This document shows, piece after piece, positions 1 to 9,170 of a DNA stretch of 64,000 nucleotides; the stretch's first letter is position 1, and every line of letters starts with the position of its first letter. The stretch is from Neobacillus jeddahensis. Its GTDB lineage: Bacteria; Bacillota; Bacilli; Bacillales; Cytobacillaceae. The stretch lies in NCBI RefSeq assembly GCF_000612625.1, contig NZ_CCAS010000001.1, forward strand, positions 121,001-185,000, read 5' to 3'. The position numbers and the translations under genes were made by a program. The notes under the pieces were generated by a model. The model saw only the letters and a list, made by a program, of their open reading frames with translations, had not been told where the DNA came from and searched no databases.

Positions 1-1
1 A

Positions 2-604
2 ATGGCTTTAAACAACCGCCCCTTAATGCTTGTCCTCCTTCTTACACTCGTCACAAGTTGTTCTGTTATGACCATTGAACCTGTTTTGCCCTTATACATT
101 GTGAAATTGGGAGGTTCCTCTGACAAGGCATCGTTACTTGCTGGGATTGTCTTTTCCTTACCAGGCATCGCGAGTGCTCTGTTTGCTCCCGTTTGGGGGA
201 AATGGGCCGATAAGGTTGGCTTTCAACGTGTGTTATTTATCGGGTTACTTGGCGGTGGTTTGGGCACATTAGCTCAAATTCTCTTCACCCAAATTTGGGG
301 ATTTTCGATGATCCGTTTTGTTTACGGGATCTTTTTCTGTGCCGTTTATCCAGCTTTAAACGGTCTTATCGTCAAGTCTACCCCGGATGATTTCCGCGGC
401 AGGGCCTTTAGCTTGAGCCAAACGGCAAATCAATTAGGCGGCATGACCGGTCCGATGATTGGGGGATTCATTGGAGGAATTTTTCCCGTTCATAGCGTAT
501 TTGTGGTCACGGGCCTTTTGCTATTAGTGGCGATGGGAACAGCCTACTGGAACGCCGGGGATCTTAATAACCGGGTAAAACGAAAGGCCGTTCATGGGAA
601 GTAA
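2..604 (+). CDS. MFS multidrug efflux transporter, C-terminal part (5' end outside window)
   Basis: This is the C-terminal half of a major facilitator superfamily drug:H+ antiporter in the cytoplasmic membrane. The visible 200 residues open with a hydrophobic helix (LMLVLLLTLVTSC) followed by EPVLPLYIV. A second-half copy of the MFS loop motif, WGKWADKVGFQRV, lies between helices, and several more hydrophobic helices follow. Full-length proteins of this type are near 400 residues, so about half is missing. The ATG at base 2 is probably an internal Met rather than the true start. The substrate cannot be judged from this half. Confidence 0.75.
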   Translation: MALNNRPLMLVLLLTLVTSCSVMTIEPVLPLYIVKLGGSSDKASLLAGIVFSLPGIASALFAPVWGKWADKVGFQRVLFIGLLGGGLGTLAQILFTQIWGFSMIRFVYGIFFCAVYPALNGLIVKSTPDDFRGRAFSLSQTANQLGGMTGPMIGGFIGGIFPVHSVFVVTGLLLLVAMGTAYWNAGDLNNRVKRKAVHGK

Positions 605-729
605 AAAGTCAGATCGATTTGATTGTTGAGGATTAGAATTACTATTTCGATTACTTTAACGCCTGAGGGATATCGTTCTTGGAAGAGCTTTTCGTGCCAC
701 ACCTTGTTCTCGCTTTTACCTAATTTACA

Positions 730-759
730 AAAACCATCCATTGATTTGGATGGTTTTTT
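730..759. terminator. Bidirectional Rho-independent terminator
   Basis: A 10-bp stem (AAAACCATCC / GGATGGTTTT) is followed by a T run. It lies between the convergent MFS gene and the TetM-like gene and can serve both. Confidence 0.75.
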
Positions 760-793
760 CAATGGGTGTTTGAAAGCCCCTATTAGTATTTCC

Positions 794-2746
794 TTATAGA
801 CAATGCATTTTTGCTTCCGCTTCATTCCAAGGAACGGAATAACCTTGACCCTTGGAACAAAAAATAGAAGCTGAACTATAGTCTGGATCGGCCTCTTTAT
901 TGTAGTTGATTTTTTCAATAACCTCTTTTTGATTGTGACAAGGATAATAACCGCCGAACACCAGAGTCAGGATCCCTTTCCCCTGGGTAATTGAGGCAAA
1001 TTCAGGTCCATAGTTCATGAAGGTTGCCACGGGCACTTTTCCAGTAAGGATAGCTTTGTTCCCTTCAGTAATAGGCGTGTCGAAGCTGCCGTGTGCCTGT
1101 TGGATATCGGTCAAGATTTTTCCCATCTGTTCTAGGTCTATTATTATATTAAAGTCATAAAACGGCTCGAGCAGGATGTTCGTCGCTTTTTCTAAACCTT
1201 GCCTTAACGCCCGGTAGGAAGCCTGTCTAAAATCACCGCCGGACGTATGTTTGTTATGGGCTCGACCTGTGACTAAGGTGATATGCACATCGGTGAGATG
1301 GGAGCCAGTCAGGATTCCGTGATGATCCCGTTCAAAAAGATGAGTCCGAATGACATTCTGTGTCCCAATCGGCAAATGATCAGTATGACACACACTTTCG
1401 AATGAAATGCCACTATTTCGAGCGGCTGGCTGAAGCTTTAGGTGCACCTCTGCATAGTGCATTAATGGTTCAAAATGTCCATACCCTAATATCTCAGAGC
1501 CAATGGTTTCCTTATATAAAATTTCCGGATCACCAAAAGTGATATCAAGATTAAACCTTTCTTTAACGATTTGTTTGACCACTTCAAGTTGGATCGTTCC
1601 CATCACGTGGATATGGATTTCTTGTGATCGTTCTTCCCACGTAACGTTCAATGCAGGGTCCTCTGCGTCTAGGATCATAAAATCGTGTAACGCCTCTTTT
1701 ATGTTGATAGCTGAATCAAAAATCACTCGTGATTTTAGGGCAGAGACCATTTCGTATTGAGCTTTATCTGTTAAAGTCCCAATGCCATCTCCTGCGGCTG
1801 TGGAAGATAATCCAGTAACTGCAAAAATATCGCCCGCTGAAACATGATCAACAGGTGTAACCTTAGTCCCATTACATAACCGGATTTGGGTGACTTTTTC
1901 AGAAAGTGCCTGTTCCCCATGATTGTAACGAATTTCATCACGAACCTTTAAGGTCCCACTTAAGGCTTTAATAAACGTCATTTTTGTCCCTTTTTCGTCA
2001 AAATGTATCTTATAAACACGACCTGAAAAAGGAGAGCGGTTGTCATAGCTTGTGGTGGTTAACAGGTCTAATTTTTCAAGAAAATGGTCGACCCCAATAT
2101 CTTGTAAAGCTGATCCGGAAACACAAGGGAAAAGTTGATTTTCTCGGAATAGGTTTTTCAGTGCTTCTAGCCATAATTCCGCCTGATATCCTTCGTTCAT
2201 ATAGGTCTCTAAAAGTAATTCATTTCGTTCAGCGATACATTCGATCAGCTCTTCACTCATCTCCCAATTGAACAAAGTGTTAGTAAGATCGCAGACATCC
2301 TCGGTTAAGTGGACGCGAATCTCATTTAGTACTTTCTCAGGATCAGCCCCAACCCGATCAATTTTATTAATAAAGAAAAAGGTGGGGACTTTATGCTGCT
2401 GCAAAAGCCTCCATACCGTTTCCGTATGTCCTTCCATTCCTTCGACCGCACTAATAATGACAACAGCATAATCCATCACTTGAATTGCACGTTCCATCTC
2501 TGGGGAAAAATCGACGTGTCCTGGAGTATCGATCATATAGTAGCTTGACTCATTATAGTCGAACATGGCTTGGCCAGCGAATACAGTAATACCCCTTTGC
2601 TTTTCGATGTCATGTGTATCTAGAAAGGTATCCTGGTGGTCGACCCGGCCTCTTTGTCTAATGGTGTTGGTATGGTACAGCAGTTGTTCTGCCAATGTGG
2701 TTTTTCCTGCATCCACATGTGCAAACAGCCCGATTGTTTTTTTCAT
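794..2746 (-). CDS. EF-G-like GTPase of the TetM/TetO ribosomal protection family
   Basis: A translational GTPase of 650 residues, close to TetM (about 640). Proteins of this family bind the ribosome like EF-G and dislodge tetracycline or related ligands. The G motifs are clear: AHVDAGKTTL at residues 8-17, DTPGHVDFS near 73, and NKIDR near 127. EF-G-like domains II to V follow, with a glycine-rich C-terminus. The ATG at 2746 has a GAGGTGG ribosome site. A perfect 17-bp palindrome sits in its promoter region at 2774-2790, suggesting induced expression. Chromosomal homologues are common in bacilli, and whether this one protects against tetracycline or another drug is not decided by the sequence. 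Confidence 0.85.
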   Translation of the reverse strand: MKKTIGLFAHVDAGKTTLAEQLLYHTNTIRQRGRVDHQDTFLDTHDIEKQRGITVFAGQAMFDYNESSYYMIDTPGHVDFSPEMERAIQVMDYAVVIISAVEGMEGHTETVWRLLQQHKVPTFFFINKIDRVGADPEKVLNEIRVHLTEDVCDLTNTLFNWEMSEELIECIAERNELLLETYMNEGYQAELWLEALKNLFRENQLFPCVSGSALQDIGVDHFLEKLDLLTTTSYDNRSPFSGRVYKIHFDEKGTKMTFIKALSGTLKVRDEIRYNHGEQALSEKVTQIRLCNGTKVTPVDHVSAGDIFAVTGLSSTAAGDGIGTLTDKAQYEMVSALKSRVIFDSAINIKEALHDFMILDAEDPALNVTWEERSQEIHIHVMGTIQLEVVKQIVKERFNLDITFGDPEILYKETIGSEILGYGHFEPLMHYAEVHLKLQPAARNSGISFESVCHTDHLPIGTQNVIRTHLFERDHHGILTGSHLTDVHITLVTGRAHNKHTSGGDFRQASYRALRQGLEKATNILLEPFYDFNIIIDLEQMGKILTDIQQAHGSFDTPITEGNKAILTGKVPVATFMNYGPEFASITQGKGILTLVFGGYYPCHNQKEVIEKINYNKEADPDYSSASIFCSKGQGYSVPWNEAEAKMHCL

Positions 2747-2773
2747 GTTGCCACCTCAACGTTCTCTTTAAAT

Positions 2774-2790
2774 CTATACTAATAGTATAG
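2774..2790 (-). promoter_or_regulatory. 17-bp palindromic operator candidate upstream of the TetM-like gene
   Basis: CTATACTA-A-TAGTATAG is a perfect inverted repeat 28-44 nt upstream of the start codon. On the minus strand it contains TATACT, a plausible -10 box, so a bound repressor would block RNA polymerase. The regulator is not identified. Confidence 0.5.
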
Positions 2791-2911
2791 CAAAAACTCC
2801 ATACCAAAACTTCATTTGGCCACTTTCATTTTTGAGTTGTTCATCATTTCTATGTGAATATCATAATATAGATGTAAACCAAATATTATCGAGGGCTTAG
2901 GAGGAGAAAAC

Positions 2912-3238
2912 TTGTATTATGCGCGGGTTGTACAGTATAAATTAGGAGCTGGTCAACGGCATGAGGCAGAGCGCCTAACAAAAGAGCTTGATCAAGTCAG
3001 TCGAAAATTAGTGGGCTTTCGAGGGAGTGTGTACTTTTTTAATGACCCTTCTGGTGAGTACAGAGCATTGAATTATTGGGATACAAAGGAAGAAGCAGAA
3101 AAGGCCCATCAGGTGTTATTCCCTAAATTGGAAGTTGCTCTAAAAGCGATTACTACTGAAAAACCGTCTTGTCAATTTTATCAGGTATTTGAAGCAACGG
3201 ATGATGAGGATTTGTTGAAATCACATATTAAAATATGA
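2912..3238 (+). CDS. Antibiotic biosynthesis monooxygenase (ABM)-like dimeric alpha/beta barrel protein
   Basis: A 108-residue cytoplasmic protein with the ferredoxin-like pattern of the ABM/dimeric alpha-beta barrel superfamily. It has a beta strand (YARVVQYKL), a basic helix with AERLTKELDQVSRK, a central GFRGSVYFF strand, and LNYWDTKEEAEKAHQ. Members range from small monooxygenases to haem-binding and stress proteins, so no reaction can be assigned. The start is TTG, chosen because AGGAGGAG lies 7-8 nt upstream and no ATG is available. It is a single gene closed by its own terminator at 3248. Confidence 0.6.
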   Translation: MYYARVVQYKLGAGQRHEAERLTKELDQVSRKLVGFRGSVYFFNDPSGEYRALNYWDTKEEAEKAHQVLFPKLEVALKAITTEKPSCQFYQVFEATDDEDLLKSHIKI

Positions 3239-3247
3239 CCGATAACA

Positions 3248-3290
3248 TGAACTCGAATGAAACCAATTTATTTGGTTCGTTCGAGTTCTT
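3248..3290 (+). terminator. Rho-independent terminator
   Basis: Long stem GAACTCGAA..AACCAA / TTGGTT..TTCGAGTTC followed by TTTTTC, directly after the ABM-like gene. Confidence 0.8.
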
Positions 3291-3381
3291 TTTCATTTAT
3301 GGATGTTTTTCATTGATATTATCTAGTAAAATGAAGTAAGGAAAGCTCAGTTGTACTATGCTTTTATAGGGGGAGTTATCA

Positions 3382-4257
3382 ATGGAGAAAGAAGGATACA
3401 TTGAGGTTACAGGGGGAAGGGTTTGGGTTCATACATATGGTTTACAGTCTAAAGGGATACCACTGATTATTTTACATGGTGGCCCTGGTTCATCGTGCTA
3501 CTCACTACAAGTTCTTAAAGCCTTGGCACCGGATCGCCCTGTGATTTTATATGATCAATTGGGTTGTGGAAGATCTGATCGACCTACAGATACAAAGCTT
3601 TGGCATATTGACCGATTTTTAGAGGAATTAGGTCAAATTCGACAAGCACTAAACATTGATGAAGTACATATTCTAGGTCATTCCTGGGGAACGACGCTAG
3701 CTGCTGCTTATTACTTAACTAAGCCAAGCGGTGTAAAAAGTATCATATTTTCAAGTCCTTGCTTAAGTGCACCCCTATGGGAACAAGACCAAAAGAAAAA
3801 CCTTCAGATGTTGCCAGCAGATATCCAGGAAACGATCAAACGCTGTGAAGAACAGGGAACAACGGATTCAGCAGAATTTGCTGCCGCGATTGAGGTATTT
3901 AGTAAACACTTTGTTAACAGACTGGAGGATAAACCAGAATGGTTAGAACAAAAACCAGCTGACTATCGAAATGCTGAAATCTATCAGATCATGTGGGGCC
4001 CATCAGAATTTACCGTCCTTGGAAACCTAAGGGAATTCGATTGTACACCACAATTAAAGGAACTTACTTGCCCTACCTTATATACGTGTGGGCGTTTTGA
4101 TGAGGCGACCCCAGATACAACGGAGTACTATAGCCGTTTGACACCAGGTTCATCCTTTCATGTCTTTGAGAACAGCGCTCATATGCCCTATATTGAAGAG
4201 ACGGACGAATATTTAACGGTTATCGGGCATTTCCTTTCCAGTGTTGAGAAGCTATAA
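3382..4257 (+). CDS. Proline iminopeptidase-family alpha/beta hydrolase (peptidase S33)
   Basis: A 291-residue cytosolic serine hydrolase. It has the oxyanion motif HGGPG near residues 33-37, the nucleophile elbow GHSWG near 109-113, a cap domain rich in charged helices, and the acid/His pair in CGRFDEATP and NSAHMPY near the C-terminus. HGGPG with GxSWG is diagnostic of prolyl aminopeptidases and tricorn-interacting factor F1-like enzymes, which release N-terminal residues (often Pro) from short peptides. A GGGGGAG ribosome site precedes the ATG. Exact specificity could also be an ester or amide hydrolase. Confidence 0.8.
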   Translation: MEKEGYIEVTGGRVWVHTYGLQSKGIPLIILHGGPGSSCYSLQVLKALAPDRPVILYDQLGCGRSDRPTDTKLWHIDRFLEELGQIRQALNIDEVHILGHSWGTTLAAAYYLTKPSGVKSIIFSSPCLSAPLWEQDQKKNLQMLPADIQETIKRCEEQGTTDSAEFAAAIEVFSKHFVNRLEDKPEWLEQKPADYRNAEIYQIMWGPSEFTVLGNLREFDCTPQLKELTCPTLYTCGRFDEATPDTTEYYSRLTPGSSFHVFENSAHMPYIEETDEYLTVIGHFLSSVEKL

Positions 4258-4283
4258 TTTAATCACAAAAAGACAGGAGTTCT

Positions 4284-4312
4284 TCACATAGTGGAGAGCT
4301 CTTTTTCTGTCG
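4284..4312 (+). terminator. Terminator-like hairpin
   Basis: GAGTTCTTCAC / GTGGAGAGCTC stem followed by TTTTTCTGTC, 20 nt after the peptidase gene. It is weaker than the other terminators in the window. Confidence 0.5.
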
Positions 4313-4465
4313 AAAAGCGATCGAGGAGTATTTTGCTGAAGAAATCGCTTTGATTTACTGATCTAACATATAAAAATGTTGTGACAGCTAAGAATCTTAA
4401 AGGAAAATGGAGGAAAATGTCGAAAGAATAATTGAATATAAATATCAAGTAAAGAGGAATTAAAC

Positions 4466-5707
4466 ATGAAAAGATTAGGTCAAATTTTTCTGGTGCTCCT
4501 ATCAATCGGATTTACTAGTTACCAAAAAGTTGCTGACGGTCACACTTTTTTTACGCTAGACTTTTTTATATTTACCATCATTGCCTGGTTTGTCGGCTGG
4601 CAATACGATAAGGCCCGCTTTTTTGAAAAAAAAGCACGTGAAAGTGAAGAGAGTTATAAGCGATTGTTAGATTCGCTGCCGGAACCTGTTTATATTACCC
4701 ATAATCATCGATTCCTATATGTGAATAATGCAGCAGCGCAAATGATTGGCGCAATTAATAAAGAGGATCTTTTCGGCAAGCAAATTTTTGAATTTATTGT
4801 ACCCGAGTACGAAGCGCGATTACTGGAACGATTTAAGCAGCTTAATAAAGTGAAACGTCCGATCAACGCCATTGAATATAAAGCAAAACGGTTGGATGGA
4901 TCAAAGTTTTTTTTTGAAGTGTCCTCTTTGTCTATTGTTTTTGGCGGAAAAGAGGCCATCCTTTCGATTGGTAAGGATGTGACTGATCGAAAAGAACAGA
5001 CAGAACGGCTCCTCTTAAAATCTGAAAAGTTAGCGTTATTGGGTCAAATGGCAGCAGGCATCGCCCATGAGATCCGCAATCCGCTTACTTCCATTAAGGG
5101 CTTCATTCAGTTGTTTAAGGCAAATCAACAAAAGGACGAATACTTTGATATAGTTTTATCGGAGCTTGATCGGATTAATACGATCGTGGGAGAATTTCTC
5201 GTTCTTGCCAAACCGTCCGTAGCTGTTTATGTCGAGCAGGATGTCCGTGTGTTAATTAAGGATGTCGTGACATTGATTGGCACGCAATCGATTATGACCA
5301 ATGTAGAGATTTTTGTTGATTTTGAAGAGGATTTGCCAGAGATAAGCTGTGAGGAAAACCAACTGAAGCAAGTGTTTCTAAATCTTCTTAAGAATGCCAT
5401 TGAATCGATGCCAGATGGCGGCCATATCCAGGTGAAGGTGTGGACGAAAGAGGAAGGGAAAATCTCGATTAAAATTGTTGACCAAGGGGTCGGAATACCG
5501 GAAGAACGGATTTTGACACTCGGTGAGCCGTTTTATACAACGAAAGAAAAGGGGACCGGGCTCGGACTGATGACCTGCTTTCGGATCATTGAAAGTCATA
5601 ATGGGGAAATCGATATTAAAAGTAAGGTGAATGAAGGAACAACTATTGAACTCACCCTTCCGACGATTACCCAGCCGTTATTAAAGAAAGAACAGTTCGT
5701 GGTATGA
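4466..5707 (+). CDS. PAS-domain sensor histidine kinase (KinA/KinE-like)
   Basis: A 413-residue membrane-associated kinase. Two hydrophobic segments lie at about residues 5-20 and 30-46, followed by a PAS domain at about 60-175. The phosphoacceptor is His201 in GIAHEIRNPLTSIKGF. The ATPase domain shows the N box (NLLKNAIESM), G1 (DQGVGI) and G2 (KGTGLGL). No response regulator is adjacent. Orphan kinases of this build in bacilli commonly feed the Spo0 phosphorelay or act as C4- or light-type sensors. The sporulation role is an inference from architecture only. The ATG is preceded by AAAGAGG. Confidence 0.85.
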   Translation: MKRLGQIFLVLLSIGFTSYQKVADGHTFFTLDFFIFTIIAWFVGWQYDKARFFEKKARESEESYKRLLDSLPEPVYITHNHRFLYVNNAAAQMIGAINKEDLFGKQIFEFIVPEYEARLLERFKQLNKVKRPINAIEYKAKRLDGSKFFFEVSSLSIVFGGKEAILSIGKDVTDRKEQTERLLLKSEKLALLGQMAAGIAHEIRNPLTSIKGFIQLFKANQQKDEYFDIVLSELDRINTIVGEFLVLAKPSVAVYVEQDVRVLIKDVVTLIGTQSIMTNVEIFVDFEEDLPEISCEENQLKQVFLNLLKNAIESMPDGGHIQVKVWTKEEGKISIKIVDQGVGIPEERILTLGEPFYTTKEKGTGLGLMTCFRIIESHNGEIDIKSKVNEGTTIELTLPTITQPLLKKEQFVV

Positions 5708-5823
5708 AGAGTTGGAATTTTAATAGGGAATGTATACATAATTTGCTATAATAGGAGACGCGTGCAAAAACGAATTGTTAAAAATAGGTGGATTCATCAA
5801 AGATTTACTCTAAGGAGGATTTT

Positions 5824-7149
5824 ATGAAAAGGAATAGATATGTCTTTTGGGGACTAGTCATCACAACCCTAATCTCCGCCCTCGATGCCAATATAATGCA
5901 AACTGCAAGCCCAACTATAGTGAAACAACTTGGGGGAATGGAGCTGTTTGCCTGGATCTTTGTCGTATATATGTTAGCAAGTACGGTAACGGTTCCGCTT
6001 TATGGCAAGTTGTCAGATATGTATGGAAGAAAAAGATTGTTAATGGTCTCAGTGGGCTTATTTACCGTCGGCTCCATTTTGTGTGGAATCGCTAATTCGA
6101 TGGTGATGCTGATCGTTTTTAGAGGGATTCAAGGCTTGGGCGCTGGCGGGATGGTTCCACTTTCGATGATTATCGTTGGTGATTTGTTTACGATTGAGAG
6201 ACGTGGTAAAATCCAAGCCGTTTTTAGTAGTATATGGGCCATTTCCTCGATTGTCGGTCCCATATTAGGATCATTCTTTGTAGAAGCCTTAACATGGAGA
6301 TGGATCTTCTTTATTAATATACCAATCGGGATTGCAACAGTTCTCTGTTTAATTCCTTATCAGGAAAGCACCCAATTTAAAAAGACCCATATTGACTATA
6401 AAGGATTTTTCTTATTTGGAATTTCAATTACACTATTATTACTGTCTACCAATGTGAGCCAGCCCTTTTGGTACCTAGTAATGGCTGTGTTAGGATTGAT
6501 CGTGTTTGCTCTTGTTGAACGAAAAGAAGCACAACCGTTTCTCCCTGTATCTCTATTTAAAAATAAAGGGATCCTGATGACTAACCTCTTTATGCTCATC
6601 TATTGTCTGTCCTTTTTTGGAACATCGAACTTTATTCCGTTATTTTTACAAGAAGGCAATCATATGAGTATCTATAAAAGCGGGCTCATTTTATTAAGTA
6701 TTGCGATGGGGTGGATGTTTGGAAGTACGCCAGCAGGGAACTGGATTATTCGATTTGGCTATAAATCCTTATTTATCATCGGCAGCTTCGTTACCGCTAT
6801 TTCAGGACTTCTACTTTATATTTTTATCAATGATATCTCTTATCTTGGATTATTCTTGATTCTAGTTTTTCAAGGGGTAGCCTTCGGGTTATTATTTGCT
6901 GTAGGTACGATCGCTTCACAAGAATTTGCCGAAGCGGATATTAAAGGAATGTCCACGTCGCTTCAAATCTTCCTTCGAAATATCGGGACTTCCATCGGGG
7001 TAACTATAATGGGATTGCTCATTAATCAGGCTGCAAATATTGCGATTGGCATGAAAAACGTGTTCTTGTATGCCCTTTGTCTGAGCATCGTTACGGTTAT
7101 ACTGAGCTTTTTCATTCCTGCAAAGACGTCTGCTGTAAGCACTAATTAA
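5824..7149 (+). CDS. DHA2-type MFS multidrug efflux transporter
   Basis: A 441-residue membrane transporter. It opens with a first helix and DANIMQTASPTI (the DHA2 motif D1), then YGKLSDMYGRKR (motif A) near residue 70 and RGIQGLGAGGMVPL (motif C region) near 110. About 14 hydrophobic segments are visible. It probably extrudes cationic drugs in exchange for protons. The ATG at 5824 is chosen over an upstream in-frame GTG at 5788 because AAGGAGG lies 5 nt upstream of it. It is monocistronic, closed at 7187-7224. Confidence 0.85.
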   Translation: MKRNRYVFWGLVITTLISALDANIMQTASPTIVKQLGGMELFAWIFVVYMLASTVTVPLYGKLSDMYGRKRLLMVSVGLFTVGSILCGIANSMVMLIVFRGIQGLGAGGMVPLSMIIVGDLFTIERRGKIQAVFSSIWAISSIVGPILGSFFVEALTWRWIFFINIPIGIATVLCLIPYQESTQFKKTHIDYKGFFLFGISITLLLLSTNVSQPFWYLVMAVLGLIVFALVERKEAQPFLPVSLFKNKGILMTNLFMLIYCLSFFGTSNFIPLFLQEGNHMSIYKSGLILLSIAMGWMFGSTPAGNWIIRFGYKSLFIIGSFVTAISGLLLYIFINDISYLGLFLILVFQGVAFGLLFAVGTIASQEFAEADIKGMSTSLQIFLRNIGTSIGVTIMGLLINQAANIAIGMKNVFLYALCLSIVTVILSFFIPAKTSAVSTN

Positions 7150-7186
7150 AAAGAAATAACAATAATCAAATTATGTAAACTAGTTA

Positions 7187-7224
7187 CAAAAAGAGTTCGC
7201 CCAAGTGAGGCGAACTCTTTTTGT
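7187..7224 (+). terminator. Rho-independent terminator
   Basis: AAAAAGAGTTCGCC / GGCGAACTCTTTTT with a short loop, followed by GTTT. Confidence 0.85.
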
Positions 7225-7234
7225 TTAGGAAGTA

Positions 7235-7249
7235 TGGTGTCAGGCACCG
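7235..7249. repeat. Short dispersed palindrome (TGGTGTCAGGCACC)
   Basis: One of three copies of GGTG-YC-WG-RCACC in the window. The others are at 12688-12700, inside a germination gene, and 27459-27472. It is intergenic here. Confidence 0.5.
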
Positions 7250-7298
7250 AATGAAAGCGCTTTATAATTAACAAAATAGTTAAAATAGTCTAAAAATA

Positions 7299-7327
7299 TT
7301 GACAGGTTATTTTTTCGGTGGTACCCT
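7299..7327 (+). promoter_or_regulatory. Candidate SigA promoter of the ilvA T-box transcript
   Basis: TTGACA at 7299-7304, a 17-nt spacer, and TACCCT at 7322-7327. The -35 is perfect but the -10 is weak. Confidence 0.5.
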
Positions 7328-7329
7328 TA

Positions 7330-7607
7330 GTTAAAATTGGATATGAATTGATGACGAGAAGAGTAGGATAGAATTTGTTTTGCAGAGAGTCGACGGTTGG
7401 TGGGAGTCGATGACAAAACTATCTGAAGATCATCTCTGAGATGTAGAGCTGAATGATTGAGTAAGCTGTACCGGAACGTCCACCGTTAACATGGAACACG
7501 TACAATGACACTGTATGTTGATCGAGAGCCGCAATAGGGTAGACTGTTGCGGAAGTAGGGTGGTATCGCGAGTTAACTCGTCCCTATAACCATGGGGCGA
7601 GTTTTTT
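7330..7607 (+). ncRNA. T-box leader (probably isoleucine-specific) upstream of ilvA
   Basis: A tRNA-sensing riboswitch. The T-box core AGGGTGGTATCGCG is at 7557-7570. It is followed by the terminator AACTCGTCCC / GGGGCGAGTT with a T run at 7575-7607, which is mutually exclusive with the antiterminator. Upstream, a long stem I region begins near 7335, and an ATC codon occurs in the expected specifier context (ACTATCTGAAG, near 7420). Uncharged tRNA-Ile would therefore allow read-through into ilvA, the first enzyme of isoleucine synthesis. The specifier assignment is inferred from context and not folded. Confidence 0.85.
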
Positions 7608-7715
7608 GGTGTGTTTATAGCATATGAACACGCATCAAGTGAACGAAATGCTGGTGAAGTGATGGGTAAAATAAGTGAAATGAATAGTAAAGGAAAACCG
7701 AGGAGGAACATGAAT

Positions 7716-8981
7716 ATGAGTCAACAAGTCGATAAAAAAGCATTTAATGTGGAGGATATTATTATTGCAAGTCACACCATAAAGGACGTCATTTCGCCAA
7801 CACCTCTACAATACAATCACTTATTATCAGAACGGTATGACTGCCATGTTTACTTAAAACGTGAAGATATGCAAAGCGTCCGTTCCTTTAAGATTCGCGG
7901 TGCGTATAACCGCATTAAAAAGCTAAGTAACGAAGAAACCATTAACGGAATTATTTGTGCAAGTGCAGGGAATCACGCGCAGGGCGTTGCATACTCGTGT
8001 CACCTATTGAAGATTAACGGAAAGATTTATATGCCCAGTACAACCCCTAAACAAAAAGTGAACCAGGTGAAATTCTGGGGCAAGGACAGTGTCGAAATCG
8101 TGTTAGTAGGTGACACCTTTGACGATGCTTATGAAAAGGCAATGGAGTGCAGCCAAGCTGAGAAGCGCACCTTTATTCATCCCTTTGATGATTATGATGT
8201 CATCGCCGGTCAAGGTACGGTGGCGGTTGAACTGCTCAATGATTGTCCGGAGAAAATGGATTATCTATTCGCAGCCATTGGCGGTGGCGGTTTGCTCGCT
8301 GGGGTTGGCACCTATTTAAAGCATTATTCACCGACAACGCAATTAATTGGTGTTGAACCTCAAGGAGCTCCTGGCATGAAGGAATCGTTCTTAAAAGGAG
8401 AAGTTACATCTCTTAAAAAAATTGATCCATTTGTTGATGGAGCTGCAGTAAAAACAGTAGGTTCAAAAACCTTTACCATTTGTAAAGAAATCGTCGATGA
8501 TATTATTGTGGTGCCTGAAGGAAAGGTCTGCACGACTTTATTATCTTTATATAACGAAAATGCTATTGTTGTCGAACCGACAGGAGCCTTGTCCGTTGCA
8601 GCGCTAGATACATATGCAGACGAAATTAAGGGAAAAACAGTCGTTTGTATCGTAAGTGGAGGCAACAATGATATCGGAAGGATGCAGGAAATCAAAGAGC
8701 GTTCCAAGCTATATGAGGGCTTACAGCATTATTTTATTGTCCAATTTCCACAGCGCCCCGGAGCATTGCGTGAATTTTTGTTCGATGTCCTAGGACCCAA
8801 TGATGACATTAGTCACTTTGAATATACGAAAAAGAATAACCGCGAAACAGGTCCGGCATTGGTTGGAATTGAATTGAAGGATAGAGAAGATTATCTTCCA
8901 TTAATTGAACGAATCAAGACGAAGGGGTTTATTTATCGGGAAGTGAATAATGATAGTACATTGTTTCAAATGCTAGTCTAA
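7716..8981 (+). CDS. ilvA: Threonine dehydratase, biosynthetic
   Basis: A PLP-dependent deaminase converting threonine to 2-oxobutyrate, the committed step of isoleucine synthesis. It has 421 residues, like the B. subtilis enzyme (422). The PLP lysine is Lys59 in VRSFKIRGAYN. The glycine-rich phosphate loop GGGGLLAG is near residue 190, and SGGNNDIGRM follows. A C-terminal ACT-like regulatory domain starts near FIVQFPQRPGALREF. Start choice: AGGAGG at 7701-7706 lies 9 nt before the ATG at 7716 but only 3 nt before the ATG at 7710. It is controlled by the T-box immediately upstream. Confidence 0.95.
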   Translation: MSQQVDKKAFNVEDIIIASHTIKDVISPTPLQYNHLLSERYDCHVYLKREDMQSVRSFKIRGAYNRIKKLSNEETINGIICASAGNHAQGVAYSCHLLKINGKIYMPSTTPKQKVNQVKFWGKDSVEIVLVGDTFDDAYEKAMECSQAEKRTFIHPFDDYDVIAGQGTVAVELLNDCPEKMDYLFAAIGGGGLLAGVGTYLKHYSPTTQLIGVEPQGAPGMKESFLKGEVTSLKKIDPFVDGAAVKTVGSKTFTICKEIVDDIIVVPEGKVCTTLLSLYNENAIVVEPTGALSVAALDTYADEIKGKTVVCIVSGGNNDIGRMQEIKERSKLYEGLQHYFIVQFPQRPGALREFLFDVLGPNDDISHFEYTKKNNRETGPALVGIELKDREDYLPLIERIKTKGFIYREVNNDSTLFQMLV

Positions 8982-9038
8982 CATTCATGTATCTAGAAAA
9001 AAATAAATGTTGCAACTATACGTTCATAATAACGTTTG

Positions 9039-9092
9039 GGCTGGATCAAACGGTCGTTGGATTGACCTTTTGATCCAGCCTCTTTTTATTTT
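9039..9092 (+). terminator. Rho-independent terminator of ilvA
   Basis: GGCTGGATCAAA at 9039-9050 pairs with TTTGATCCAGCC at 9069-9080, followed by TCTTTTTATTTT. Confidence 0.9.
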
Positions 9093-9170
9093 CTGACCAT
9101 TTCATCATGTGTAAATGAAGGAATAGTTAATAAAATTTGGTAAAAGTTATTAAATGGGTGGTGATGATGC

